A stretch of DNA of 64,000 bases from contig NZ_VTTH01000001.1 of the NCBI RefSeq assembly GCF_008831265.1, forward strand, positions 310,001 through 374,000, given 5' to 3'. Positions 29,898-38,950 of the stretch are shown in pieces. The notes under the pieces were generated by a model that saw nothing but the letters and a program-made list of their open reading frames with translations, was not told the DNA's origin and did not search any database. Position 1 is the stretch's first letter; each line of letters begins with the position of its first letter. This stretch comes from Lacisediminimonas profundi. Its GTDB lineage: Bacteria > Pseudomonadota > Gammaproteobacteria > Burkholderiales > Burkholderiaceae_D. The translations under genes were made by a program, and so were the position numbers.

Positions 29898-30581
29898 TCA
29901 ATGCGCCCCGCAGCATTTCTTGTATTTCTTGCCGCTGCCACACGCGCACAAATCATTGCGTCCCGTCTTGGGCGCCTCCCGCTCGATTGGCACGCCCGGC
30001 TTGCGGTGCGCGATCCAGTAACGCCGGATTTCCGGCAAGGCGGCTTCAATCTCCAGCGACAGCCGGTGTACCTTGGCCGGGGTGTCGACCAGCGGCATTT
30101 CGTCGTCTTCCAGTTCCTCGGCGCCGAGCAGGTAGATCGGCTGCAACAGCGGGCCGAGGTCTGACTCCCAGGCAGCGTCCCAGTCCTGGGCGCGCATCTG
30201 CATTCCCTCCCAGAATCCCCACGCCCATGGTTCGCCATCGATGTATTGATGGCCATCGGCCTCGAACTGCGAGAACAGGGGTTCGAAATCCTTGGGCGCG
30301 ACTTCGAAAGTCATCGCGATTTCATTGCTGAAGCGGGCGATCAGACCGGTGATGCGCTCCATTTCCTTTGGCGTGCGGAACTTGGGGGCATCCTTTGCGG
30401 ACGGACCCCAGATCCGTGGCAGCCACTCTTCCATCGGGACAGGAACAGGGCCGATCAGCAGCGCAGTCAGGAAGCCGTGCAGCGCATCCAGTGTCATGCA
30501 TTCGTCGCTGCAGCGATCGGATAGCAGGAAGTGGTCGAGTTCATCGAACTCCCTGTCTGTCAGGGGCATGTCGAGGCGCAT
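29898..30581 (-). CDS. UPF0149/YecA-like protein with SEC-C zinc motif
   Basis: A 227-residue protein with an N-terminal UPF0149 (YecA/YgfB-like) helical domain and the C-terminal zinc motif [18 protein letters not shown], which in SecA binds SecB and ribosomes. The role is not established for this group; a link to translocation or ribosome association is inference. I preferred the ATG at 30581 over a TTG five codons upstream, and a further ATG at 30566 is possible. The gene follows the pilin operon on the same strand, 65 bp after the TonB-domain gene. Confidence 0.88.
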   Translation of the reverse strand: MRLDMPLTDREFDELDHFLLSDRCSDECMTLDALHGFLTALLIGPVPVPMEEWLPRIWGPSAKDAPKFRTPKEMERITGLIARFSNEIAMTFEVAPKDFEPLFSQFEADGHQYIDGEPWAWGFWEGMQMRAQDWDAAWESDLGPLLQPIYLLGAEELEDDEMPLVDTPAKVHRLSLEIEAALPEIRRYWIAHRKPGVPIEREAPKTGRNDLCACGSGKKYKKCCGAH

Positions 30582-30661
30582 GGGCGGGACCGTCAAGGAG
30601 GAAAGCCACTAGTGTACTTGGGCCAACCGCCGTATGCCACCATTCGACGCAAGCCGGGGTT

Positions 30662-31240
30662 TCACATGTCGGCGCTGGTGCTGCGTTCGCTGACGACAGC
30701 AATCTTCAGCAGGGCATTGACGGGAACTCCGTCTATTTCACCCGGCGTGAAGCGAGCGGCGCGGAACCGGCCGGCAACGCGCTCGGCAAAAGCGCGCGCT
30801 CCCGGATCGCGGCTGTTGGACTGCACATCCCTGACCCGGCCATGCCGGTCCACCAGCAAGGTGAGTTCGATGCGGCCGCTGAATCCGGCCGGCTGCATCT
30901 CGGCCGGATCGAGGTCGACCGAATCGAGCGGGACCGGAAGCCGGGTCAGGCGCCCGCTCGGCAGCCAGGCATCGGGTTGCGTGGCCCGCTGCGGGTCGCG
31001 CGCGGCAGGCAGCGCCGGCTCTTGCGTTGCAGCGGCCGGCCCGGCGCTGGCAGTCCCCGCTTCCTGGGCCGCGGCGGTGGCGCCGCCGGCAGCGGGAAGC
31101 AGCCGCACCGATACCGATGTTGGTCCCAGCCGCGGTGGCTCGAAGCCGCCCGGTCCTGGATGCAGCGCAAGGGCCAGCACCAGCCCGGCGTGCACGGCGC
31201 CGGACAGCAGCAGGAATCCGGGGCGGCGCATCCGCCTCAT
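30662..31240 (-). CDS. TonB C-terminal domain protein at the end of the pilin operon
   Basis: A 192-residue protein with one N-terminal membrane segment (RPGFLLLSGAVHAGLVLALAL), a Pro/Ala/Gly-rich linker and a C-terminal TonB-like domain (GRIELTLLVDRHGRVRDVQ, then AARFTPGEIDGVPV). It is shorter than canonical TonB. No exbB, exbD or TonB-dependent receptor is adjacent. Its ATG begins one base after the fimT stop, so it is almost certainly cotranscribed with the minor pilin genes. A function in pilus assembly or in energy transduction is not shown. Confidence 0.85.
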   Translation of the reverse strand: MRRMRRPGFLLLSGAVHAGLVLALALHPGPGGFEPPRLGPTSVSVRLLPAAGGATAAAQEAGTASAGPAAATQEPALPAARDPQRATQPDAWLPSGRLTRLPVPLDSVDLDPAEMQPAGFSGRIELTLLVDRHGRVRDVQSNSRDPGARAFAERVAGRFRAARFTPGEIDGVPVNALLKIAVVSERSTSADM

Positions 31241-31241
31241 T

Positions 31242-31745
31242 TCAGGCGCAGGAGCCGGTGCGGGTGGTGGCGACCGAGGTGCGGCCGGTTGCGCTGATCG
31301 TCACGACACGTTCCTGGGGGCCTGCGGCGGGCGTGGCCTGGCAGAACCTGATCGCAGCTTGGGTCGCTCCCGCGCCGGTGGACTGGAAACTCAAGCTGCG
31401 GCTGGCGGCCAGCGTTTCCAGCGCCTTGTAGTGCGATGGCAGCGCCTGTTGCCGCTGGATCACCGAGGTGCCGCTGATGACGATCCAACCCTGTTCCCAG
31501 TCGCCGCTGGTGGCGCAGCTGGCGCCGTCGGACGATGCACAGAGGGTGACCGCGGCGTTGCGCTTGATCGCTTCGCTACGCGCCAGCGTCGCGCTGGCGC
31601 TCATGGAATTGGCGTAGCTGCCAAGGCGTGGCCCGAGCATGATGTCGTTGAACGATGGCGCCGCCACCGCGATCAGGATCGCAAAGATGGCGAGCGTGAT
31701 CATCAGCTCGACCAGGGTGACACCGCGGTTATGACGGGTTTGCAT
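31242..31745 (-). CDS. fimT: Type IV minor pilin of the FimT/GspH family
   Basis: A 167-residue pseudopilin. The prepilin sequence RGVTLVELMITLAIFAILIAVAAP has Gly before the cleavage site, Glu at +5 and a hydrophobic helix. A GspH/FimT C-terminal domain follows, with cysteines in TLCASSDGASCAT and at the end. It lies between pilY1 and the TonB-domain gene. In Acinetobacter and Legionella, FimT binds DNA for uptake; whether this one does is unknown. Confidence 0.9.
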   Translation of the reverse strand: MQTRHNRGVTLVELMITLAIFAILIAVAAPSFNDIMLGPRLGSYANSMSASATLARSEAIKRNAAVTLCASSDGASCATSGDWEQGWIVISGTSVIQRQQALPSHYKALETLAASRSLSFQSTGAGATQAAIRFCQATPAAGPQERVVTISATGRTSVATTRTGSCA

Positions 31746-31757
31746 GGCGCCCGTCCC

Positions 31758-34700
31758 TTATTGCTGGATGTACCAGTAGACGCGGCTCTTGGGCTGCGTC
31801 ACTGAACTGGATGGGCTTGGCGCGCCGGGAGACGCCTCCAGCGGCGAATTGGGGCTGGCGCCGATCACGAACGGGACGGTCTGGCCGTTGTCCAGCGTAA
31901 CCAGGCCCGCCACCGGCGATGGAGGCAAGCCGTCGCCGACGATGCGCTGGTAGCGCGCCACGCCGTTTGCAGCCGCAGCATTTGCATAGCTGATGTTGTA
32001 GACCTGCGAGGTGCCAAGATTGGCGCTGCAACTGGACGCCGTGGCGACCGCCGGCTGGTGCGTGCTGAAGGTGACGGTGCCAAACAGCGTGATCGATGAC
32101 GTCACCACTTTTTCGCCGGCGGCGAGATCGAGGTACCAGCCTTTCTTCGCTTCGACTTCGGCCACGGTTGGCGTGCTGGACGCTGTGATTTGCAGCAACG
32201 AGCCCTTGCAAATCACGCTGGTGGCCGAGCAGTTGGCGCTTTCCGAAGTCAGCCAGCTGACGTTTGTCGGATCGTCGCGCAGCATGAAGAAATGGTTGGC
32301 CACGCCATATGCATGGGTGTAGTTGGTGAGCGGCTTCTCGCGGTCGCCAGAACCCAGCAGCAGGGTGTACATGCCGTTCTCGAAGATCACGTCAGGACCG
32401 AACATGAACTTGCGGTTGTCGGTGCAGGTGCTGGCCAGCGAATCGCAACCGAGCGCCGCCACGCGGGTGATGGTCCAGGAGCCTGGTGCGCTGCTGCCGA
32501 TGTCGACCCGGTAGACGTTTCCTCCCAGGTCCGTTGCGTACGCGTACTTGGCCAGGCCGGTCGCGGTGTCTGGAACGATCGCGATATCGCCGACCACGCT
32601 GCGCGCTGTCGGCAGCGACTTCAGCAAGGCGCCACTATCGGCATCGATCACGTAGATCATGTTGCCCTTGGGGGTACCGCTGCTGCAGGTCTGGGGGTCG
32701 CCGTCTTCACAGGTGTCGTAGCCGCCGCCCATCACCACCATTGGCGAATTGCCGCTGCCGTAGCCGCTGGACTTGACGATCTTCGGCGAAGACCAGGTCT
32801 GGCCCATGCCGGAAAAGCCCGTGCTGCAGCCGGTATCGCTGACCGTTCCCGAGACAGGGAAGTTGCTCGGGCAGCCGACTTTCCATTTCAGGGCCGGGGT
32901 GCCGGGGGTGCTGACGTCGAACGCATACAGCGCGCGGCCACCGCGGCGCATGGTTGCATACAGCCATGCATTGCTGCCGTTCTGGTGGGCGGTAATGGTG
33001 CCGTCCACGCCGTATGGCTTGGGCAAGCCTGTGGCGTTATTCGGGTTCAGTATTTGCGTGCTGTTGTCGTAGGTGCGCTTGAACACCGGGAATGCCTCCG
33101 GCGGGGCGAAGGTCCACAACTCCTGGCCTGCGGCATAGGTGGTGCCGCCGGTCGTGATGCTGGTGCTGCGGTTGCCATTCACCGCGCGCAGCAGGCCGTC
33201 GTTGCCGCCGTAGTACACGACGATGGATGGCGCCACATCGGTGCCGTAGTTGATCGCGACCGGGCGCGAGTGGACCACGTCGCCGTGCACCGAGGGCCGC
33301 ATTTCAGTGGTCGTGGTGCCGTCTACATCTTCGTCCTGCGTATCCAGACCCTTGACCCAGTTGATCAGCGTGTCACGCTCGGTCGTGGTCGATACGCCCA
33401 GGTTGCTGGCGCTGACATTGGTGTTGTTGAAATCGAGCAGTTCAGTGCAGGAAGAAAACGTGCTGGAGCAGGTCTTCACCGTGCGGGTGGTGGAGGAACG
33501 CGTCATGTAAGCCTGGCCACCCTTTTCGACGATGTTGCCATCCGGGTAGTTGGAGTTGCGGTACAGGTCGCTGGCCGAGCCGGAAGGGGGTATGCACACA
33601 CCTTGTGGCCGGAATGCCCAGTAGCTGTCGGCGCTGGTCGGCGTCCAGTAGCTGCGCGCGCATTCGGTGACAAAGCCGGTCAGACCATTGATCGCACTGT
33701 TCTCATCCGCGTCCACCATCTTGAGCACGTTGTTGATGTAGGCCATCTTGTATTGCTTCAGGTTGCCAGGCCAGCGCGGGAAATTGCTGGCGTCCGGGCG
33801 GAACATGCCGATGTAGACCTGGTTCAGGTAGGTGCCCTGGGTGTTGACCGAAATCGGCAAGCTGACCGAGGCGAACACGCTGTTGACCGACTGGATCTCG
33901 GTGAAAATCTTGCCGAGCGTGGCCTCCAGCGCCGCCGACCCGGCGGAGGAACTGACCGGCACATAGCGCCCTCCGCTGACATTCGCCATGCTCTTGAGCA
34001 CCGCACTCCAGCCCGGTCCCTGGCCGGTAGTGGTCGGATCGACATCGACCGTGTAGGTCACCGCATTCAGGCTGCTGCTTTTCATGAAGCGCGCCCATTC
34101 GTCGATCGGATTGCTTTGCGAACCGGTGGGCGAGATCGCCAGCTGGGTGGTGCTGCCACCGGCCGCGCTCAGCATTGAATTGGATTGGGTGATCGCGGAA
34201 TTGTTGTCGTTGGACGGGCCGTTGCTGACGTAGATGATGTAGTTCTTCTCGCAGCCCGAAGCGACCGGCGAGTTGTAGGTGGTCGCGGTTTTCGACGATA
34301 GCGCATTCCCGGTCAGTGCGTAGATCACCTGGTCTGCGCTCGTGCCCGAGGTGTTGCCGTTGTAGTCGGTCTTGGCCTTGCCATTGCCGGCATAGGGCGT
34401 GCCGCCGGTCAGGTAGCGGTAGGCCTCGGCCATCACCAGGCTCGATGTTCCGCCATTGCCTTTGTCACCGAGCTTGTCGAAGCTTTCGACCAGGGTCTTG
34501 TACTTTGCCTTGTTGGCGGTATTCATCAGGCGCATGCCTGCGCGTACATAGCCGCCATCGACGTTGTTGTTGCCGCTGCCGGTCTCCGCCGCGAACATGA
34601 TGCCGACCCGGAATTTGTTCACCGTCAGGCCGTTCAGCGTATTGGCCAGCGCCGCCATTTCGTTGGTGAACGCCGTGTTCCAGTTGGCCGTGTTGTCGAC

Positions 34701-34838
34701 GATGATCAGCACGTTAGGCACTTCGGTAGCGGTGGACGGGGTCACGCCCAGGAACAGGTCGATGTCCTCGGCAGTCGCCAGCAGGGGGACGGCAAACAGC
34801 AGCACCGCTGCCAGCCATTTGTTGAATCGTAATGTCAT
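31758..34838 (-). CDS. pilY1: Type IV pilus tip-associated adhesin PilY1
   Basis: A 1026-residue secreted protein with a signal peptide (WLAAVLLFAVPLLATA). The N-terminal von Willebrand A-like domain starts at VLIIVDNTANWNTAF, and the C-terminal beta-propeller has VVYYGGNDGLLRAVNG and an Asp/Asn-rich calcium loop candidate DADENSAING. PilY1 primes pilus assembly with the minor pilins and mediates surface sensing and adhesion. The position corresponding to the MIDAS motif reads DNTAN, not the usual DxSxS. A good CAGGAG ribosome site precedes it, 17 bp after pilX. Confidence 0.93.
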   Translation of the reverse strand: MTLRFNKWLAAVLLFAVPLLATAEDIDLFLGVTPSTATEVPNVLIIVDNTANWNTAFTNEMAALANTLNGLTVNKFRVGIMFAAETGSGNNNVDGGYVRAGMRLMNTANKAKYKTLVESFDKLGDKGNGGTSSLVMAEAYRYLTGGTPYAGNGKAKTDYNGNTSGTSADQVIYALTGNALSSKTATTYNSPVASGCEKNYIIYVSNGPSNDNNSAITQSNSMLSAAGGSTTQLAISPTGSQSNPIDEWARFMKSSSLNAVTYTVDVDPTTTGQGPGWSAVLKSMANVSGGRYVPVSSSAGSAALEATLGKIFTEIQSVNSVFASVSLPISVNTQGTYLNQVYIGMFRPDASNFPRWPGNLKQYKMAYINNVLKMVDADENSAINGLTGFVTECARSYWTPTSADSYWAFRPQGVCIPPSGSASDLYRNSNYPDGNIVEKGGQAYMTRSSTTRTVKTCSSTFSSCTELLDFNNTNVSASNLGVSTTTERDTLINWVKGLDTQDEDVDGTTTTEMRPSVHGDVVHSRPVAINYGTDVAPSIVVYYGGNDGLLRAVNGNRSTSITTGGTTYAAGQELWTFAPPEAFPVFKRTYDNSTQILNPNNATGLPKPYGVDGTITAHQNGSNAWLYATMRRGGRALYAFDVSTPGTPALKWKVGCPSNFPVSGTVSDTGCSTGFSGMGQTWSSPKIVKSSGYGSGNSPMVVMGGGYDTCEDGDPQTCSSGTPKGNMIYVIDADSGALLKSLPTARSVVGDIAIVPDTATGLAKYAYATDLGGNVYRVDIGSSAPGSWTITRVAALGCDSLASTCTDNRKFMFGPDVIFENGMYTLLLGSGDREKPLTNYTHAYGVANHFFMLRDDPTNVSWLTSESANCSATSVICKGSLLQITASSTPTVAEVEAKKGWYLDLAAGEKVVTSSITLFGTVTFSTHQPAVATASSCSANLGTSQVYNISYANAAAANGVARYQRIVGDGLPPSPVAGLVTLDNGQTVPFVIGASPNSPLEASPGAPSPSSSVTQPKSRVYWYIQQ

Positions 34839-34855
34839 TGCAGGCTCCTGTGCCG

Positions 34856-35386
34856 TCAGCTGCAGACGGCGCTGTACTGGGTTTCGCTCAGGAGCACGCG
34901 TATGCCCTGGCGCACGCGCACCGATGCGCTGCTGCCGGCCATGTCGCTGACCGTTGCATCAATGTCCCAGATTGTGTTGTAGAAAGTGACGGCAGCCGGC
35001 AGGCCGAGGGAGAGGCTGCTGGCCGTGCCAGTGCCGGATGCCTGGCTGACGCGGGACGCCATCACGCAGGTCGGTGCGGCGATGGCGACCACATAGTCAT
35101 TGGAGCCATCGTTGTTGATGTCCACGTTGATCTCGTCGGCGGCCGGTGCGGTGGTGAATGGCGAACTGATTACCTGCTCGAGGGCCTTGTTGGCAGCCGC
35201 GACTGCCTCCGCCCGCCGCTGCATGTTGCCGACCGCCTTGAGATTGGTGGTGCTGAGGTTGAATGCGGAGGACACCAGCAGCGTGATCACCGCGAGCATG
35301 ATCAGGCCGACGATCAGGGTCGCGCCCCGCTGCAAGGGTTTCCCGCTTCGTTGCCATCCGCGTTGCCGTCTGCGCGCAATCGTCAT
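34856..35386 (-). CDS. pilX: Type IV minor pilin PilX
   Basis: A 176-residue pilin-like protein. Its N-terminal segment QRGATLIVGLIMLAVITLLVS lacks the Glu at +5, which is normal for the PilX/GspK class. The PilX conserved segment with AVGNMQRRAEAVAAANKALE follows. The ATG overlaps the pilW stop by four bases. It is part of the priming complex with PilV, PilW, FimT and PilY1. Confidence 0.88.
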   Translation of the reverse strand: MTIARRRQRGWQRSGKPLQRGATLIVGLIMLAVITLLVSSAFNLSTTNLKAVGNMQRRAEAVAAANKALEQVISSPFTTAPAADEINVDINNDGSNDYVVAIAAPTCVMASRVSQASGTGTASSLSLGLPAAVTFYNTIWDIDATVSDMAGSSASVRVRQGIRVLLSETQYSAVCS

Positions 35387-36768
35387 GGCGTCTCCCTCCT
35401 GCCGGATATGTTCGTCATGCGTATTGCGCCGGAAAACACATGGCGCTTGAATGACGACGAACCGCCCGGTATCGACCAGGCAGCGTTGCCCAGCGTGTAG
35501 GTCTTGGTGTCGGCATAGCCCGGCGTGCTTTCACGCGAGCGGGCGACCAGGTAAAGCTTGAGCGCGACCACGTTCATCAGTTGGCTGACGGTGCATGGCA
35601 CCGCGGTGCTGCAGTGGACAAAAGCGCCGTCCGCGATACCGTCGCCGCGGTTGGTCGGCGATGTCAGCACACTGGGATTGGCCCAGCTCACCGCCTGCGC
35701 AAAATTCACTGCGCTGGCGGCGTCGGAGAGGCTGTCGATGCCCAGTTCGACGCGAAAGCCTTCTATGCCCTCGATCAGCGGCGTCACCGTGGCCGGGTGG
35801 GCCAGCGTGCCGCCCTGCAGGTCGAAGCGCGACTGCACCAGGGTCGGTATGCCGTCGCCGGCACTGGCGGCATAATTGCGCACGTAATAGATGGTGGAAA
35901 TGAATTTGCGCTTGTCCGCCGCCGTCGCGCAATCGCGCTTGCGCAGGTTGAAGCCGGCGGTGTCGAGCACAGGATCGAGCGAGTAGACCGAGCTTGCGTC
36001 CGGGGTCGTGGTCCAGGCCGTGTCCACCGTTGCGTCCCGGGTCGGGCCCGAATAGGTCGTGATCGTGCGCGACTGTCCCGCGCCTGCTCCACTGATGATG
36101 CGCAATGTCATGCCGGCATAGGCTTCGTCCACGGCGGAAGCGGCGGTCGCCATCCGGAGCGTAGTCGACGTACTGCCGGTGCGGGCCGAGCCCACTATTT
36201 CAGCGGCGCATTGGGATGCCTGGAAATAGAGCGCGCCGGCAGTATCCGCCGCGCAGTTGCCGCCGCTTCCCGCAACGCAGGTCTCGGCATGGCGCACCAC
36301 CAGCACGTCGGTACCGGGCTGCTGGTCGACCACTACGGCGCTGCAACCGGCCGGGGCGGCGTCATAGGCCTGGACGGCGATTGCGAGGAGCCCTGACTTG
36401 TAGCTGCTGGTCCAGTTCGCAGCCGTATAGGCCAGGCAGGGGTCAGGCACGCTGGCCGGAACATCGCCAGGAATCGAGGTCAGCGTCAGGTCGTCGAACT
36501 GGGGCAGATGAGTGCTCCAGAAACCAGCATGCGTCAGTTCGCCTTGCAGCAGCTGCATGGCGAACCGGCCGTTTTCTATCTGGCTGTTGGTGCGGGCCAG
36601 TTCGGCGTTGTTGCGCGAGGTGTTGACGAACACTGTCACCAGCGCGACCAGGATGGTCAGGCTGATGGCGACCCCAACCATCAGCTCGACCAGGCTCAGC
36701 CCTGCCTGGCGAGAGGGGTGGAAACTGCGGGGTGGGAAACAGCGCGGACGTAACAAATGAGGTCTCAT
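35383..36768 (-). CDS. pilW: Type IV minor pilin PilW
   Basis: A 461-residue PilW-family protein, longer than the roughly 300 residues common in the family. The prepilin motif RQAGLSLVELMVGVAISLTI is near residue 21-40, followed by a long Cys-containing C-terminal region. A run of Arg/Pro precedes the motif. It starts one base after the pilV stop. The extra length, mainly in the middle (residues 150-300), may be a surface-exposed insertion. Confidence 0.9.
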   Translation of the reverse strand: MRPHLLRPRCFPPRSFHPSRQAGLSLVELMVGVAISLTILVALVTVFVNTSRNNAELARTNSQIENGRFAMQLLQGELTHAGFWSTHLPQFDDLTLTSIPGDVPASVPDPCLAYTAANWTSSYKSGLLAIAVQAYDAAPAGCSAVVVDQQPGTDVLVVRHAETCVAGSGGNCAADTAGALYFQASQCAAEIVGSARTGSTSTTLRMATAASAVDEAYAGMTLRIISGAGAGQSRTITTYSGPTRDATVDTAWTTTPDASSVYSLDPVLDTAGFNLRKRDCATAADKRKFISTIYYVRNYAASAGDGIPTLVQSRFDLQGGTLAHPATVTPLIEGIEGFRVELGIDSLSDAASAVNFAQAVSWANPSVLTSPTNRGDGIADGAFVHCSTAVPCTVSQLMNVVALKLYLVARSRESTPGYADTKTYTLGNAAWSIPGGSSSFKRHVFSGAIRMTNISGRRETP

Positions 36769-36769
36769 G

Positions 36770-37354
36770 TCAGGTCAGTGTCGCGATGCGAACGATGGTG
36801 GTGATCGCGCGCCGGCACAGATCGTTGACACAGCTGGAACCGGCGGCGCCGTTGTATTGCCCCTGGCCGCAGCCAATGCTGGCTGGTGGCGCCACCAGCG
36901 GCCCCAGTCCCTGCCAGGCGATGGTCACCATGTATTCACCGTTGCCAAGGTTCTCCACGCAACCCCGGCCGCCGATGAAAGCGCCAACCTTGGACGTGCC
37001 TTGCATCTCTGCCGCGCCCTGCAAGGCGTTGGTCCATTCGCAGACGTCCTGCACGGCTCGCGTTGCCGAGGTGTCCAGCGTGCAGTTGCTGCCAGTGCCC
37101 AGCGGCGTAGTTGTGCCGGTCACATAGCTGGTGGCGAAGCTGCGATTGGCGGTAATCCGTTGCGCCATGTCGTCCAGCAGGATCAGCGCCTGGGCCCGCT
37201 GGTAGGCCTCCATTTCCGATACCTGCAGCCGGGATTGCAGTCCGACCAGCCCGAGCATGCCGAATCCGAGGATGACGATGGTGACCAGCACCTCGATCAG
37301 CGAGGCGCCGTGCTGGCGCGCGGCGCGCCGCCCTGATGCCATGCGGCTTACCAT
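36770..37354 (-). CDS. pilV: Type IV minor pilin PilV
   Basis: A 194-residue protein with the prepilin signature QHGASLIEVLVTIVILGFGML and the PilV hallmark LQSRLQVSEMEAYQRAQA after it. Six cysteines in the C-terminal half suggest disulfides. The start overlaps the pilE stop region by a few bases. Cotranscribed with pilE and pilW. Confidence 0.9.
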   Translation of the reverse strand: MVSRMASGRRAARQHGASLIEVLVTIVILGFGMLGLVGLQSRLQVSEMEAYQRAQALILLDDMAQRITANRSFATSYVTGTTTPLGTGSNCTLDTSATRAVQDVCEWTNALQGAAEMQGTSKVGAFIGGRGCVENLGNGEYMVTIAWQGLGPLVAPPASIGCGQGQYNGAAGSSCVNDLCRRAITTIVRIATLT

Positions 37355-37770
37355 TTGCCGGCCGGCGACTTCACGCCTTCGCTGGTCAGCGTCAGAGTGC
37401 CGTCAGATGCTTGCGAAGCGCCGGAAACCGGTGTGAATGTGATGGTGAACGTCGGCGGCGTGCCGGTGGCGACCGTCACGTCCCATGTATATACCCTGCT
37501 GAGTTCGCCCGGCATTGAATAGCCGGCTGTTTCCAGTTCGCTCTTGCTGGCATACGCTCGGTTCGCCAGCAGGATTTGCTGTTCCCGGTTTGCGATTTCC
37601 ATCATCTGCGCCTGGGCCGCGGAGCGCTTTCCCTTGACCACGTATTGCTGGTAGCTCGGAATGCCTACCGCTGCCAGGATGCCAACGATGACCACGACGA
37701 CCATTAGTTCGATCAACGAAAATCCCGCCATGCGGCGCAAGGTGGAAGGGAAGTGATGGATGGTGGTCAT
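37348..37770 (-). CDS. pilE: Type IV pilin PilE
   Basis: A 140-residue pilin with prepilin peptidase site and helix AGFSLIELMVVVVIVGILAA (Gly at -1, Phe at +1, Glu at +5), matching the PilE/minor-pilin class encoded in minor pilin operons. It is the first gene of pilE-pilV-pilW-pilX-pilY1-fimT. A CAGGAG ribosome site lies just before the ATG, and an imperfect dyad lies at 37801-37820 upstream. Whether it is a major or a minor pilin cannot be told here; the operon context favours minor. Confidence 0.9.
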   Translation of the reverse strand: MTTIHHFPSTLRRMAGFSLIELMVVVVIVGILAAVGIPSYQQYVVKGKRSAAQAQMMEIANREQQILLANRAYASKSELETAGYSMPGELSRVYTWDVTVATGTPPTFTITFTPVSGASQASDGTLTLTSEGVKSPAGKW

Positions 37771-37800
37771 GTGCGCTCCTGTACGTATTGTTCGGTAATA

Positions 37801-37820
37801 GTAGAGGAGAGATTCTCTAC
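37801..37820. promoter_or_regulatory. Imperfect dyad upstream of pilE
   Basis: A 20 bp inverted repeat with the half-sites GTAGAGGA and TTCTCTAC (seven of eight matching). It lies 31 bp upstream of the pilE ATG in the divergent gap with srkA. It could be an operator or a 5' UTR hairpin; nothing else supports a role. Confidence 0.3.
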
Positions 37821-37898
37821 GGCAACATTTCTCCGACGATAGGTCGTTTTTCAGGTCTAAACGGTATGGGGTGAGGCTACGGGACTACAATCGGTCGA

Positions 37899-38882
37899 AT
37901 GGATACACAATGTGACTTCGGGGCCCTGGGCCCGGATACAGTTCTGGATGCACTGGAAAGCGTCGGCTTTGCCGCCGATGGCCGCCTGCTGGCGCTCAAC
38001 AGCTATGAAAACCGGGTCTACCAGGTGGGCATGGAGGAAGGGCCGCCGGTGGTGGTCAAATTCTATCGGCCGCAGCGCTGGAGCGACGAGCAGATTGCGG
38101 AGGAGCATGCATTCGTGGCTGAGTTGGACGAGGCCGAGGTGCCGGTGGTGGCAGCGATCGTGCGGGATGGCGTGAGCTTGCACCACCATGCCGGATACCG
38201 CTTTTCGGTGTTTCCCCGTCGCGGCGGACGGGCGCCCGAGCTGGGCGACAGCCGGACGCGGGAATGGCTGGGCCGATTCATCGGCCGGCTGCATGCGATT
38301 GGCGCGACGCGGCCTTTCCTGGTCCGGCCCGCGCTGGACATTGCCAGCTTCGGTGAAGCGCCGCGGGAATACCTGTTGCGACATGACTTCCTGCCGCCGG
38401 ACATTCTTCCGGCCTGGGAGAGCGTCACCACGCAGGCGCTCGATCTTGTGCGCGCCAGTTACGAGCGCGCGGGCAAGGTCCCGCTGATCCGCCTGCATGG
38501 CGACTGCCACGTCGGCAACGTACTGTGGACCGATGCCGGTCCGCATTTCGTGGATTTCGATGACAGCCGGACCGGGCCGGCGGTACAGGATCTGTGGATG
38601 CTGCTTTCGGGCGAGCGGGACGAGATGCGCCTGCAATTGCAGGATGTGCTGGCAGGATATGAGGATTTCTGCGAATTTTCGCCACGCGAATTGCACCTGG
38701 TGGAAGCGCTGCGAACGCTGCGGCTGATCCACTACGCCGGATGGCTGGCGTCGCGCTGGAACGATCCTGCATTCAAGCTGGCCTTCCCGTGGTTCAACAC
38801 CCAGCGCTACTGGCAGGACCGGGTGCTGGAGTTGCGCGAGCAGGTGGCACTGATGCAGGAGCCGCCGCTGATGGCCCTGTAG
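37899..38882 (+). CDS. srkA: Stress response kinase A (YihE/SrkA family)
   Basis: Ser/Thr protein kinase of 327 residues with the aminoglycoside-phosphotransferase fold. In Escherichia coli it counters MazEF-linked death under stress. Recognisable are the N-terminal RLLALNSYENRVYQVGMEE, the catalytic loop RLHGDCHVGNVLW and the metal-binding FVDFDDSRTGP. It diverges from the pilin operon. Confidence 0.94.
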   Translation: MDTQCDFGALGPDTVLDALESVGFAADGRLLALNSYENRVYQVGMEEGPPVVVKFYRPQRWSDEQIAEEHAFVAELDEAEVPVVAAIVRDGVSLHHHAGYRFSVFPRRGGRAPELGDSRTREWLGRFIGRLHAIGATRPFLVRPALDIASFGEAPREYLLRHDFLPPDILPAWESVTTQALDLVRASYERAGKVPLIRLHGDCHVGNVLWTDAGPHFVDFDDSRTGPAVQDLWMLLSGERDEMRLQLQDVLAGYEDFCEFSPRELHLVEALRTLRLIHYAGWLASRWNDPAFKLAFPWFNTQRYWQDRVLELREQVALMQEPPLMAL

Positions 38883-38950
38883 GCACTACAGGCCCGCGAT
38901 GGCGGCGCCATCTCCTATAATTGTTGCTCATCCTCCGCTTTCGACCAAAC

